From Paenisporosarcina antarctica (lineage in GTDB: Bacteria; Bacillota; Bacilli; Bacillales_A; Planococcaceae): 64,000 nt of DNA. The DNA lies in assembly GCF_004367585.1 (NCBI RefSeq), contig NZ_CP038015.1:2052001-2116000 (forward strand), in the 5' to 3' direction. A program made the translations under genes and the position numbers. Of the stretch, positions 1 through 8,869 are shown one piece after another (the first letter of the stretch is position 1; each line of letters starts with the position of its first letter). A model generated the notes under the pieces. The model saw only the letters and a list, made by a program, of their open reading frames with translations, was not told the origin of the DNA and searched no databases.

Positions 1-269
1 CGTTGATCTGAGTTATCTAGAATGAGTGTGACTTCTGCAAAATTAAGTGGTTTTCTGGACTCACTACCTGCAAAAATCACATCTTCCATTTTAGCTCCAC
101 GCAATGATTTTGCTGACTGTTCACCGAGAACCCATCGAATGGCGTCTGTAACATTACTTTTCCCACTACCATTCGGTCCAACTACAGCAGTAACACCCTG
201 GACAAAATCGATGCCAATTCGATCCGCAAACGATTTAAATCCAATGACTTCAAGTCGTTTTAGGAACAC
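1..269 (-). CDS. smc: Chromosome partition protein Smc, N-terminal part (cut by window edge)
   Basis: SMC ATPases condense and help segregate the chromosome with ScpA/ScpB. Only the first 89 residues are visible. They begin [16 protein letters not shown], the typical SMC opening, and contain a Walker A motif GPNGSGKSN at residues 31-39, followed by the family block [20 protein letters not shown]. The start is a GTG at 269 with a strong AGGAGGG (276-282) in front of it. That Shine-Dalgarno lies inside the last codons of rnc, so the two genes are likely translationally coupled (2 nt apart). The rest of the gene lies beyond position 1. Confidence 0.95.
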   Translation of the reverse strand, partial: MFLKRLEVIGFKSFADRIGIDFVQGVTAVVGPNGSGKSNVTDAIRWVLGEQSAKSLRGAKMEDVIFAGSESRKPLNFAEVTLILDNSDQ

Positions 270-271
270 AA

Positions 272-1039
272 TTAGCCCTCCTGTCTACTTTCAGCTTGGC
301 TTTCTAAATGTATAATTGCCACTTGAGCTGCTTTTTGTTCAGCCTCTTTTTTAGACTTCCCTTTTCCTTCACCTAGCTCATTGCTTCCAAGTCGAACGCT
401 CGAAACAAAAATTCGGTTATGGGCTGGCCCTTTTTCATCTACTATTTCATATATTAATAACCCGTTATTCATTTTCTGGACTATTTCTTGCAATTGACTC
501 TTATAATCCATCACATGCGAAAAAGCACCGCTTTCGACTTTTGGAAAGACCACTTGTTCTAAAAACTTCACAACAGGTTGTAAGCCTTGGTCTAAATAAA
601 GTGCTCCAACAAAAGACTCAAATACATCCGCAAGAAGTGCTGGGCGTGTTCGACCTCCTGTAATCTCTTCTCCCTTACCTAAAAGTACATATTTTCCAAA
701 GTTCAAGTCATTTGCAAATAAAACGAGTGAGGGTTCACATACGATTGCCGCACGTAATTTAGTCAATTCACCTTCGCTCATGGCAGTAAACTTTTGAAAT
801 AAATACTCAGAAATAGACAGTTCTAGAACAGCGTCACCTAAAAATTCAAGTCTCTCATTGTCCGTGTAAAGTTTCCGTCGATGCTCATTCACATAAGATG
901 AATGGGTAAATGCTTGAAATAGAAGATTATGATCTACAAATTGAACTCCTAATTCTTGTTGTAAGATTGCAAATGATTGTTTAACTGTTTCGGAAAATGT
1001 TCCATTTTTTTGAGGTAACCCTCTACGTTTATCCATCAT
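272..1039 (-). CDS. rnc: Ribonuclease III
   Basis: RNase III cleaves double-stranded RNA in rRNA and mRNA processing. The 255-residue protein has the signature [12 protein letters not shown] at residues 61-72, a second acidic catalytic stretch [16 protein letters not shown] at about 135-150, and a C-terminal double-stranded RNA binding domain from about 178. Length is normal for Bacillales. The frame opens MMDKRR, and either methionine could be the start. It follows acpP after a terminator-like hairpin and leads directly into smc, the order seen in B. subtilis. Confidence 0.96.
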   Translation of the reverse strand: MMDKRRGLPQKNGTFSETVKQSFAILQQELGVQFVDHNLLFQAFTHSSYVNEHRRKLYTDNERLEFLGDAVLELSISEYLFQKFTAMSEGELTKLRAAIVCEPSLVLFANDLNFGKYVLLGKGEEITGGRTRPALLADVFESFVGALYLDQGLQPVVKFLEQVVFPKVESGAFSHVMDYKSQLQEIVQKMNNGLLIYEIVDEKGPAHNRIFVSSVRLGSNELGEGKGKSKKEAEQKAAQVAIIHLESQAESRQEG

Positions 1040-1100
1040 CTATATAATCTGCCTTTCTACAGTTTCTATGGTCTAGTTTACCCGTTTGTTTCCCTTTGTG

Positions 1101-1154
1101 CAAAAAGAAATAGAGACGCAGAAGACCATTCAAGTTGAATGTCCTCCACGTCTC
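1101..1154 (-). terminator. Likely factor-independent terminator after acpP
   Basis: On the minus strand a long imperfect hairpin (1113-1154) has GAGACG/CGTCTC at its base and a perfect ATTCAA-G-TTGAAT tip (1128-1140). It is followed by the T-rich stretch TATTTCTTTTTG. It would end the fapR-acpP transcript before rnc, perhaps only partly. Confidence 0.65.
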
Positions 1155-1170
1155 GCAACGGAATAATTGC

Positions 1171-1407
1171 TTATTCTTGTTTGCTTTCAATAAAAGTAAC
1201 TGCACTTCCTACAGTACTGATTTGTTCAGCATCTTCATCCGAAATCTCCATATCAAACTCATCTTCTAATTCCATAACAAGTTCTACTACATCTAGAGAA
1301 TCAGCACCTAAATCATCACGGAAAGAAGCTTCCATTTTTACTTCGCTCTCGTCTACACCTAAACGATCTATAATTACTTTTGTTACGCGCTCTATTACTG
1401 TTGCCAC
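1171..1407 (-). CDS. acpP: Acyl carrier protein
   Basis: ACP carries growing acyl chains on a phosphopantetheine arm during fatty acid synthesis. The 78-residue product contains [24 protein letters not shown]. Ser37 in the DSL motif is the attachment site. The longest frame begins at a GTG at 1416, but that codon lies within the GGAGGTGA Shine-Dalgarno. The GTG at 1407 sits 8 nt past GGAGG and gives MATVIERV, which aligns with family N-termini, so I chose it. It is the last gene of the fapR-plsX-fabD-fabG-acpP lipid operon. Confidence 0.96.
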   Translation of the reverse strand: MATVIERVTKVIIDRLGVDESEVKMEASFRDDLGADSLDVVELVMELEDEFDMEISDEDAEQISTVGSAVTFIESKQE

Positions 1408-1464
1408 TAAAGTCACCTCCCCTCAATGATTATACAAAAAACCACTCCAACTTCATAGTGGTAA

Positions 1465-2211
1465 TTACATTACCATACCGCCATCTACGTGAAGTGTTTG
1501 GCCCGTGATATAGTTCGAATCTTCAGACGCAAAAAATACAACAGCTTTTGCGACGTCTTGTGGATTTCCTAGTTTACCTAAAGGGATTTGAGTCAGCATT
1601 TGCGTTTTCACTTCTTCAGGTAATTTCTCGGTCATCTCCGTTGTAATAAACCCTGGTGCTATTGCATTAACATTAATGTTACGACTTGCTAATTCTTTAG
1701 CTGTTGTCTTCGTTAAACCAATGACACCTGCTTTTGCAGCTACATAGTTAGCTTGACCTGCATTCCCAGAAACGCCGACGATAGATGAGATATTTATGAT
1801 CCTACCGGCACGTTGTTTCATCATTTGACGAGTGACAGCTTTTGTACACAAAAATACGCCTTTTAAATTCGTGTTGATCACATCATCCCACTCATTTTCT
1901 TTCATACGCATCAATAGATTGTCACGTGTGATTCCGGCATTATTTACTAAAATATCAATGCTTCCGAAACGGCTCATCGTTTCAGTAACCATGAATGATA
2001 CACTATCTGCGTCACTGACACTTGCTTGAACGGCAAATGCTTCGCCACCGCTTTCGATAATTTCATTAACTACTTCTTCTGCTTTTGCTTGGCTACCACT
2101 ATAGTTAACAGCAACCCTAGCGCCTTCTTTAGCTAAGTACTTTGCTATTTCTGCTCCAATTCCTCGTGAAGCTCCAGTGACGATTGCTGTTTTACCATTC
2201 AATTTCCCCAT
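1465..2211 (-). CDS. fabG: 3-oxoacyl-[acyl-carrier-protein] reductase FabG
   Basis: FabG carries out the NADPH-dependent first reduction of the fatty acid elongation cycle. It is a 248-residue short-chain dehydrogenase with cofactor motif TGASRGIG (12-19), NNAG (90-93), catalytic Ser at about 142, Tyr156 and Lys160 (YVAAK), and the C-terminal HVDGGMVM typical of FabG. An upstream in-frame GTG (2220) overlaps the AAAGGAG ribosome binding site. The ATG at 2211 is 8 nt downstream of that site and overlaps the fabD stop by one base (TAATG), which indicates translational coupling. Confidence 0.96.
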   Translation of the reverse strand: MGKLNGKTAIVTGASRGIGAEIAKYLAKEGARVAVNYSGSQAKAEEVVNEIIESGGEAFAVQASVSDADSVSFMVTETMSRFGSIDILVNNAGITRDNLLMRMKENEWDDVINTNLKGVFLCTKAVTRQMMKQRAGRIINISSIVGVSGNAGQANYVAAKAGVIGLTKTTAKELASRNINVNAIAPGFITTEMTEKLPEEVKTQMLTQIPLGKLGNPQDVAKAVVFFASEDSNYITGQTLHVDGGMVM

Positions 2212-3155
2212 TACTTCCACTCCTTTGATGCTGCAATCACTTGATCTATTGACTCTAAGTCATATGCTGCATAAATAACTGCAGAACGATCTATTTTTTT
2301 TACTAATCCACTCAAAACTTTACCTGGCCCACATTCGATAAATGTGTTGACACCTAATTCCATCAATGCACGAATCGACTCTTCAAAACGTACAGGAGAA
2401 TATAATTGTTGAACAAGCAATTCTTTCATTTCTTCTGATGTGGTTACAGGACTTGCAGTAACGTTAGAAATAACAGGCACATCTGTATTATGCATTTCCA
2501 ATTGATCCAAAGCGTCTTGCAACTTCGAGGCTGCTGGACGCATTAGTTCCGAATGGAAAGGTCCACTTACCACAAGCTGGATTGCACGTTTAGCGCCCGC
2601 TTCCTTGGCTTGCAAAGATGCTTTCTCTACACCTTGTTTTGTTCCAGAAATAACAATTTGTCCTGGGCAATTCAAGTTAGCTAATTGAACCACATCTCCT
2701 TGTGATGTTACAAGGTCCGTAATTTCTTTCAACACTTCTGACTGCATACCTAATATCGCGGCCATAGCACCTTCGCCAGCTGGCACAGCTTCGTTCATGT
2801 ACAAACCTCGCTCATGGACAATCTTAACGCCATCTTCAAAGGACATGACACCTGAAGCTACAAGCGCCGAGTATTCTCCCAAACTATGACCAATTGTATA
2901 GTCAGGTTTTAATCCGGCCGCTTGAAGAATTTCAGATATCATTGTACTTGTCGTTAACAGTGCAGGTTGGGCATTGTATGTATAGGTTAATTCTTCTACA
3001 GGTCCTTCTATCATGAGTTTAGATAGGGCGAAACCTAATTGTTTATCCGCTTTATCATAAAACTCTTTATTTCCTTCATTCGCGTGAACTAGTTCACTTC
3101 CCATTCCAACAGCTTGTGAACCTTGTCCTGGAAAAATAAATGCAATCTTGGTCAT
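2211..3155 (-). CDS. fabD: Malonyl-CoA:ACP transacylase FabD
   Basis: FabD loads malonyl units onto ACP. The 314-residue protein opens [14 protein letters not shown] (GQGSQ at 10-14), has the nucleophile elbow GHSLGE with Ser91, and catalytic His201 in GPFHSEL. The frame is open upstream to 3197, but the start at 3155 matches the family N-terminus, follows GGAGG by 9 nt and overlaps the plsX stop as ATGA. It sits between plsX and fabG in the FapR-controlled operon. Confidence 0.96.
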   Translation of the reverse strand: MTKIAFIFPGQGSQAVGMGSELVHANEGNKEFYDKADKQLGFALSKLMIEGPVEELTYTYNAQPALLTTSTMISEILQAAGLKPDYTIGHSLGEYSALVASGVMSFEDGVKIVHERGLYMNEAVPAGEGAMAAILGMQSEVLKEITDLVTSQGDVVQLANLNCPGQIVISGTKQGVEKASLQAKEAGAKRAIQLVVSGPFHSELMRPAASKLQDALDQLEMHNTDVPVISNVTASPVTTSEEMKELLVQQLYSPVRFEESIRALMELGVNTFIECGPGKVLSGLVKKIDRSAVIYAAYDLESIDQVIAASKEWK

Positions 3156-4144
3156 TGTGTTTTGCCTCCTGCTATTGTTGAATGGATGGTTCCGCATACG
3201 TCAAATTCAACCATTGTACGGGCTTGGCGGATGGCGTTCATTACTGCAGTTGCATTTGAAGAACCATGCGCTTTTATGACTGGTGCTTTTAAACCAAATA
3301 GAGCAGCTCCACCATATTCGGTATAATCCATTTTCTTTTTGAGGCCACGTAAATCATCTTTTACAAGATAAGCTGAAATTTTCGACTTCGTGGAAGACGC
3401 GTACACTTCTTTTAACATGCTAAAGAAGCTAGCTGCGGTTCCTTCGATTGTTTTTAATACCATGTTGCCTGTAAAACCGTCTGTTACTACGACATCGGCT
3501 ACTCCTGAAAGCAAATCACGCGATTCCACATTACCTACAAAGTTGATAGGTGCTTCTTTTAGCTGATTAAACGCCGTTTTTGTCAACTCATTGCCTTTTG
3601 TTTCTTCTGTTCCAATGTTCAGTAAGCCAATACGTGGAGAGTCAATACCTCTTACTTTCGCAGCGTATATACTACCCATAATTGCGAATTGCACTAAATG
3701 TTCGGGCTTAGCATCCGAATTAGCACCTAAATCCAACATCACAAAACCTTGTCCATCAATTGTTGGTAATGTTGGAGCAAGGGCAGGTCGATCAATTCCT
3801 TCAATTCGTCCTACAATGAAGAGCCCCGCCGCCATAAGTGCACCCGTATTCCCTGCAGAAACACACGCTTGTGCTTCGCCATTTTTCACAGCTTCAGCCA
3901 TGCGCACCATAGAGGCATCTTTTTTTCGACGAATTGCTCTTACAGGTTCATCGTCGGATTCTATTTTTTGTTCTGTATGTATAACTGTTAACCTCGCATG
4001 TGGCTTTACAAAAGGTTTTACTTTTTCCTCATGTCCAAATAATAGAATGTGAATATCATCAAATTGTTCAAGTGCTAAAAAGATTCCTTCTACGATTTCT
4101 TTAGGAGCGTGATCTCCTCCCATAGCGTCTACAGCAATTTTCAT
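3152..4144 (-). CDS. plsX: Phosphate acyltransferase PlsX
   Basis: PlsX converts acyl-ACP to acyl-phosphate, the donor used by PlsY in phosphatidic acid synthesis. The 330-residue sequence opens [14 protein letters not shown] and contains [12 protein letters not shown] and VVTDGFTGN, hallmark blocks of the family. It overlaps fapR by 4 nt (ATGA) and fabD by 4 nt, so fapR, plsX and fabD are tightly coupled. Confidence 0.96.
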   Translation of the reverse strand: MKIAVDAMGGDHAPKEIVEGIFLALEQFDDIHILLFGHEEKVKPFVKPHARLTVIHTEQKIESDDEPVRAIRRKKDASMVRMAEAVKNGEAQACVSAGNTGALMAAGLFIVGRIEGIDRPALAPTLPTIDGQGFVMLDLGANSDAKPEHLVQFAIMGSIYAAKVRGIDSPRIGLLNIGTEETKGNELTKTAFNQLKEAPINFVGNVESRDLLSGVADVVVTDGFTGNMVLKTIEGTAASFFSMLKEVYASSTKSKISAYLVKDDLRGLKKKMDYTEYGGAALFGLKAPVIKAHGSSNATAVMNAIRQARTMVEFDVCGTIHSTIAGGKTQ

Positions 4145-4725
4145 TTCGTATCACCTTTACTTGGCTCATTCGTTCGATACATTTCAAATTGTCCTTCAAA
4201 AACAATCTCGTTTTCAACAGTTGAAATGACTTCTACAAATGTGCGATTTTTTTCTTGATCTTTTAGGATAACAATTGCTTTCGCAATGACCCGATCTCCG
4301 AGTTTAACTGGTTTTACAAAAGATAAATTGGATTTTACCGTCAATGCCAATTCATCCTTAATGACCGCAACTGCTAAAGAGTTCGCTTGTGCGAATAAAT
4401 GATGACCTCGTGCAATTTGATTTCGCTTAAAGATATGTTCTAATTTTACGTCAAATATGGAAATAGCACGTTTATCGAGTTCAATGTCTACCATTTCTCC
4501 AATCAATTCATGTATAGACAAAGATTGAAGCTCATCTTCAAATGACTTTGAAGCTACATGTTTGATCCGTTCACGCAACTCAGGTATTGAAAGTTCTAAA
4601 CGGTCTAAACGGATTGTTTGAACACTGACTGAAAACTGGATTGATAGTTCTTCATCTGTAATAAACGGATTATTTTTTATGGTCTCAATTAATAGTTGTT
4701 GGCGTTCTTTTTTTGTACGTTTCAT
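4141..4725 (-). CDS. fapR: Lipid biosynthesis repressor FapR
   Basis: FapR represses fatty acid and phospholipid genes and is released by malonyl-CoA. The 194-residue protein has an N-terminal helix-turn-helix (about 18-62, including [20 protein letters not shown]) and a C-terminal hot-dog ligand domain (about 80-190) with [17 protein letters not shown]. It heads the lipid operon and has a near-perfect FapR operator just upstream, so autoregulation as in B. subtilis is expected. Confidence 0.95.
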   Translation of the reverse strand: MKRTKKERQQLLIETIKNNPFITDEELSIQFSVSVQTIRLDRLELSIPELRERIKHVASKSFEDELQSLSIHELIGEMVDIELDKRAISIFDVKLEHIFKRNQIARGHHLFAQANSLAVAVIKDELALTVKSNLSFVKPVKLGDRVIAKAIVILKDQEKNRTFVEVISTVENEIVFEGQFEMYRTNEPSKGDTK

Positions 4726-4741
4726 AGTTCACCATCCGATA

Positions 4742-4758
4742 TTAGCACTTGGTACTAA
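4742..4758 (-). promoter_or_regulatory. FapR operator
   Basis: The 17-bp inverted repeat TTAGCACTTGGTACTAA closely matches the known FapR box (TTAGTACC...TACTAA type). It lies just downstream of a sigma-A promoter and 17 nt upstream of the fapR start, so bound FapR would cover the transcription start. Confidence 0.88.
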
Positions 4759-4762
4759 TATC

Positions 4763-4791
4763 AGTATATAAACACAAGAAAAAGAATGCAA
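4763..4791 (-). promoter_or_regulatory. Sigma-A promoter for the fapR operon
   Basis: On the minus strand TTGCAT (-35, 4786-4791) and TATACT (-10, 4763-4768) are separated by exactly 17 nt. The predicted start falls at the edge of the FapR operator. Confidence 0.75.
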
Positions 4792-5069
4792 GGATTGTCT
4801 GTAATTTCATAGTTAATAAGTGCATCAAAAGACCGTTTAATGGAATTCATGTATCACCAACGTCGTCTTGTTACCGTATTTGCAAAGTTGTCTTGAAGTA
4901 TCAGGCTTACAACAACGGATGCAATGACTTCTGTTTTGCTCCTGCGGTTACTCGTCGCCTAAGAGATTGCATATAGGACGCAAATGGTCTTTGCAGACTT
5001 CATTCTTTTTAAATATCAACAGTTATTTTCAGCGTCCTTTTAATTAATCTGGGTAGTCATGCACACTTA
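4792..5069. other. Intergenic stretch between recG and fapR, no gene seen
   Basis: I see no convincing gene here. A 75-codon plus-strand frame across it has no ribosome binding site and resembles nothing I know. The stretch holds two weak long-range inverted repeats: ATGCAAT (4919-4925) with ATTGCAT (4966-4972), and AGGACGC (4975-4981) with GCGTCCT (5032-5038). Neither looks like a canonical terminator. Confidence 0.5.
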
Positions 5070-7118
5070 TTAATCTATTCGTTCTCCATTTAATGCACCT
5101 GACTGTTCTAAGTAAGTACGTAAATACTTGGTCTCTTCACTTGTCCAAAATTCATCAGATGCAAGAAATTTTTCAGCATCTTGTCTAGCTGTTTCTAATG
5201 CTCGGTAGTCATGAACTAAGTCTGCCATTTTAAATTCTGGAACCCCACTTTGTTTGCGACCGAAAAAATCACCCGCACCTCGAAGCTCTAAATCTTTTTC
5301 AGCCAACTTAAAACCATCATTCGTTTCAGTCATTGATAACATTCGTTCTTTACCATCTTCCGATTTTGGATCAGCTAGTAAAATACAGTAGGACTGTTCT
5401 GAACCACGACCTACACGCCCACGTAATTGATGAAGCTGGGCTAATCCAAATCGTTCGGCATCATAAATAACTATAAACGTAGCATTGGGTACATTAACTC
5501 CTACTTCTACAACAGTTGTGGACACGAGCACTTGAATTTGCCCTTCACTGAATGCTCGCATCACTTCATCTTTTTCAGTTGAATGTAAACGACCATGCAT
5601 AAGGCCAACATTAAATTGCTGGTGGAAAATGGAGGATAATTGTTCATATACATCCACAGCGTTTTGAACATCGAGCTTTTCTGATTCTTCGATGAGTGGA
5701 CAAATTACATATGCTTGGTTACCCGCTTTCAATTCTACAACCATGCGTTTAATAATTTGATCAAATAGTTCCTTTTTGACCCAATGGGTTTCGATTTCTT
5801 TTCGTCCAGCAGGCATTTCATCGATGATTGACACATCCATTTCGCCAAATGCTGTAATTGCAAGGGTTCGCGGAATTGGTGTGGCAGTCATAAATAATAC
5901 ATCTGGACTCATCCCTTTGTCTCGTAATACGCGTCGTTGTTCAACACCAAATCGATGTTGCTCATCAGTAATCACGAGACCAAGTTTCCGAAATTCTACA
6001 TCTGGTTGAATTAAGGCATGCGTCCCAATTAGTAAGTCTATCTCACCATTTTGGAGTTGCTCATGTAGAGTTCTACGAGCTTTTGTTTTCGTAGAACCAG
6101 TTAACACCGCGATGCGAATGCCCATTGGTGATAACCAATCATGTAAGGACTCGGCATGTTGTTCAGCTAAAATTTCTGTTGGAGCCATTAATGCCCCTTG
6201 AAAACCGGCTGTGATCACTGCGTACAATGCTATTGCCGCTACAACCGTTTTCCCAGAACCTACATCGCCTTGAAGCAATCGATTCATTCGATGAGGTTCT
6301 TTTAAATCTTTACAAATTTCATTAACAACCCGCTTCTGAGCAGCTGTTAACTCATAAGGTAAAGTCGCTATCAAGTCTTTTATTTTATGGATATCGTAAG
6401 CAATTGCTATGCCCTTATTTTGTTCTTTACGTACTTTTTTAATCGCTTGCATCTTCAATTGAAACAACAGTAACTCTTCATAAACAAAACGTCTACGAGC
6501 TTGTTTAACATGGTCAGCATCTTTAGGGAAATGAACACCTTGAAGCGCTTCTTGTACAGGCAACAGTTTGTAGGAATGTCTTATATTATAAGGTAATAAC
6601 TCTTGTAAATCCGATTCTACTTCTTGCAAAGCTTGATGCATAAATTTACGAAAGGTTTTTTGATGGAGGGAGCCTTTCAAACTATACATAGGCTCAAAAT
6701 CAACATTATCAGTTTTAGGACCTGCCGAGTAATGAGACACACTAATGGCTTGACGACCACGATCCCATTTACCAGTAACCGTTATCGTTTGCCCGCTTAC
6801 TATCTTATTTTTCAAATATGCTTGGTTAAAAAATACGACTTTTATTAAATGTGGTCCTACGAGTAGACGAATTTGTAATCTGGATTTATTTTTCCCTAAA
6901 AAAAGAACGGAAGGCTCGCTTTCGACCCTTCCTTCAACTGTAACACGTTCATTATGTGGTGTTTCTGCAATATTTTTTAATCTAAAATCTTCATGACGAT
7001 ATGGAAATGTCATGACTAAATCATGCAAGGTCAATATCCCCATATCGGCAAGTGTTTTTTCCGTTTCGCCACCAATGCCCTTTAAGCTACTAACGGACTG
7101 AAGTGCCTTATTAGACAC
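5070..7118 (-). CDS. recG: ATP-dependent DNA helicase RecG
   Basis: RecG remodels stalled replication forks and Holliday junctions. The 682-residue protein has the N-terminal wedge/OB region (about 60-150), Walker A GDVGSGKT (284-291), DEQH box (385-388) and helicase C-terminal motifs such as QLRGRVGRG. The start is a GTG that overlaps the end of sdaAA by 8 nt. An in-frame TAA lies two codons upstream, and the ribosome binding site is weak (AAAAG right next to the start), so expression probably depends on coupling to sdaAA. Confidence 0.95.
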   Translation of the reverse strand: MSNKALQSVSSLKGIGGETEKTLADMGILTLHDLVMTFPYRHEDFRLKNIAETPHNERVTVEGRVESEPSVLFLGKNKSRLQIRLLVGPHLIKVVFFNQAYLKNKIVSGQTITVTGKWDRGRQAISVSHYSAGPKTDNVDFEPMYSLKGSLHQKTFRKFMHQALQEVESDLQELLPYNIRHSYKLLPVQEALQGVHFPKDADHVKQARRRFVYEELLLFQLKMQAIKKVRKEQNKGIAIAYDIHKIKDLIATLPYELTAAQKRVVNEICKDLKEPHRMNRLLQGDVGSGKTVVAAIALYAVITAGFQGALMAPTEILAEQHAESLHDWLSPMGIRIAVLTGSTKTKARRTLHEQLQNGEIDLLIGTHALIQPDVEFRKLGLVITDEQHRFGVEQRRVLRDKGMSPDVLFMTATPIPRTLAITAFGEMDVSIIDEMPAGRKEIETHWVKKELFDQIIKRMVVELKAGNQAYVICPLIEESEKLDVQNAVDVYEQLSSIFHQQFNVGLMHGRLHSTEKDEVMRAFSEGQIQVLVSTTVVEVGVNVPNATFIVIYDAERFGLAQLHQLRGRVGRGSEQSYCILLADPKSEDGKERMLSMTETNDGFKLAEKDLELRGAGDFFGRKQSGVPEFKMADLVHDYRALETARQDAEKFLASDEFWTSEETKYLRTYLEQSGALNGERID

Positions 7119-8007
7119 CTTTTACAAAATCCGCACCAAAAATTCTTTCAGCTAGTGCTCTTCCTGTTGGTGTCGCCGCTAAGCCACCTTGCGCTGTTTC
7201 TTTTAAAGCAGTAGGCATCGTTTGACCAATTTTATACATAGCATCAATTACTTCATCACATGGAATGCGACTAGTTACACCTGCAAGTGCCATATCAGCA
7301 GAAACTAATGCATTTGCAGCACCCATTGCATTGCGTTTCACACACGGAACTTCAACTAAACCCGCAACCGGATCACAAACTAGTCCAAGCATGTTCTTCA
7401 TTGAAATGGCAAAAGCCTCAGAACATTGCTGTGGAGTACCTCCAGACATTTCTACAATGGCAGCAGCAGCCATCGCAGCTGCTGAACCAACTTCTGCTTG
7501 ACATCCACCTGCAGCACCCGAAATAGACGCGTTGTTTGCGACAACAAATCCAAATGCACCTGAAGTAAATAAATAACGAATCATTTCTTCACGTGTAGGA
7601 TTTAATTGATTTTGAACAGCAAATAAAGTACCTGGAACCACTCCTGCAGAACCTGCAGTAGGAGTTGCACAAATGGTTCCCATAGCTGCGTTCACTTCGT
7701 TTGTTGCGACAGCTTTACTCACAGCATCAATTAATAACGCCCCTGAAAGTGTCTTTCCTGTTTTCATATAGTTGTGAAGAAGTACCGCGTCTCCACCGGT
7801 TAATCCTGATGTCGAATGAACACCTTTTAAACCCTTTTCCACCGCTTGTTCCATGACAGTTAGATTGGTATCCATTTGCTTCATAATATCTTCACGACTT
7901 CTTCGGGTAACCAGCATTTCTTGTTCAATCATTAACTCAGAAATCAATTTATTTTCAGTTGTCGCTAATGCGACTAACTCTTTTACATTACGGAATAAAA
8001 ATTTCAT
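7111..8007 (-). CDS. sdaAA: L-serine dehydratase, alpha subunit
   Basis: With SdaAB this iron-sulfur enzyme converts L-serine to pyruvate and ammonia. The 298-residue protein has the SDH alpha blocks TSGLTGGDAVLLHNY and CATPTAGSAG, and the cysteines near CDPVAGLVEVPCVKRNAMG expected for the [4Fe-4S] centre. A good GAGGAGG ribosome binding site precedes the ATG. It lies 13 nt after sdaAB, and its end overlaps recG by 8 nt. Confidence 0.95.
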   Translation of the reverse strand: MKFLFRNVKELVALATTENKLISELMIEQEMLVTRRSREDIMKQMDTNLTVMEQAVEKGLKGVHSTSGLTGGDAVLLHNYMKTGKTLSGALLIDAVSKAVATNEVNAAMGTICATPTAGSAGVVPGTLFAVQNQLNPTREEMIRYLFTSGAFGFVVANNASISGAAGGCQAEVGSAAAMAAAAIVEMSGGTPQQCSEAFAISMKNMLGLVCDPVAGLVEVPCVKRNAMGAANALVSADMALAGVTSRIPCDEVIDAMYKIGQTMPTALKETAQGGLAATPTGRALAERIFGADFVKGV

Positions 8008-8020
8008 GTAATACCCCTCC

Positions 8021-8683
8021 TCAATCTGAGATTTTCGTTACCTGAGTAATATAAGGCAATAACGCAATTTGTTGTAACACATGCTCGTCGATCGGCTCAT
8101 CGACTTCAATAACCATTAACGCCATTTGTCCCTGTTCTTTACGGGAAACTTCCATATGGCCAATGTTGATATTTTGTTCTGCTAAACAACTTGCTACTTT
8201 TGCAATACTTCCCGGCTTATCATCGTGTACGACTAAAATTGCTGAATGATTCCCCGATAATCGAAGAGGAAATCCATTTAATTCACTAATCTCGATTTTT
8301 CCTCCGCCAATTGAAATACCAATGAGTTCCATTTCGCCTGATTCGTCACCTATTACAAGACGTGCCGTATTCGGATGTTCAGTATGACCGCTTTCTGGAA
8401 TAAATTCAAAACTTAGGCTCGCTTCTTTTGCAAGGTCGAACGATGTTTTAATGCGTTCATCAAACGTATCAAAACCTAGTAATCCTCCAATAATCGCGAT
8501 ATCCGTACCGTGACCTTTGTATGTTTCAGCAAACGAACCATATAAATAGATCTTTGCCCACTTCGGTTGTCTACCAAATAACTCGCGTGTCACAAGACCG
8601 ATTCTTGCCGCACCGGCAGTATGTGAAGATGAAGGTCCAATCATCACTGGACCAATGATATCAAAAACTGAATTAAACTTCAT
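8021..8683 (-). CDS. sdaAB: L-serine dehydratase, beta subunit
   Basis: This is the beta subunit of the two-chain, iron-sulfur L-serine dehydratase. The 220-residue protein has the SDH beta domain (GPSSSHTAGAARIG near residues 17-30) and a C-terminal ACT domain from about residue 147 (LVVHDDKPGSIAKVASCL), a fold that usually senses amino acids. It is first in an sdaAB-sdaAA-recG gene string. The 186 nt upstream hold the fakA terminator and AT-rich sequence in which I could not settle on one promoter. Confidence 0.95.
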   Translation of the reverse strand: MKFNSVFDIIGPVMIGPSSSHTAGAARIGLVTRELFGRQPKWAKIYLYGSFAETYKGHGTDIAIIGGLLGFDTFDERIKTSFDLAKEASLSFEFIPESGHTEHPNTARLVIGDESGEMELIGISIGGGKIEISELNGFPLRLSGNHSAILVVHDDKPGSIAKVASCLAEQNINIGHMEVSRKEQGQMALMVIEVDEPIDEHVLQQIALLPYITQVTKISD

Positions 8684-8829
8684 TTTGATGACTCCTTTTA
8701 TATGAATTTTACATTTATTTCATAACACAAAATAGTATTAATAAAAGTATAACGTAAAAAGTGAATTCGCTTACATTTCCATTCGAACAGAGGCCGTACG
8801 GGCTGGGTTTTACAGCTAGATACTTTCCT

Positions 8830-8861
8830 AAAAAAACAGTGAACCTTTATCGATTCACTGT
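8830..8861 (-). terminator. Terminator after fakA (yloV)
   Basis: On the minus strand an 8-bp perfect stem ACAGTGAA/TTCACTGT (8836-8843 with 8854-8861) has a 10-nt loop and is followed directly by a run of seven T residues. It lies 8 nt past the fakA stop. Confidence 0.88.
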
Positions 8862-8869
8862 TGTCGTAC

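Noticed and set aside
3591-4052. 153-codon plus-strand frame opposite plsX
   Set aside because: It is antisense to a clear plsX coding sequence, without a ribosome binding site or recognisable protein features.
4749-4976. 75-codon plus-strand frame in the recG-fapR gap
   Set aside because: No ribosome binding site, no family resemblance, and it starts inside the FapR operator region.
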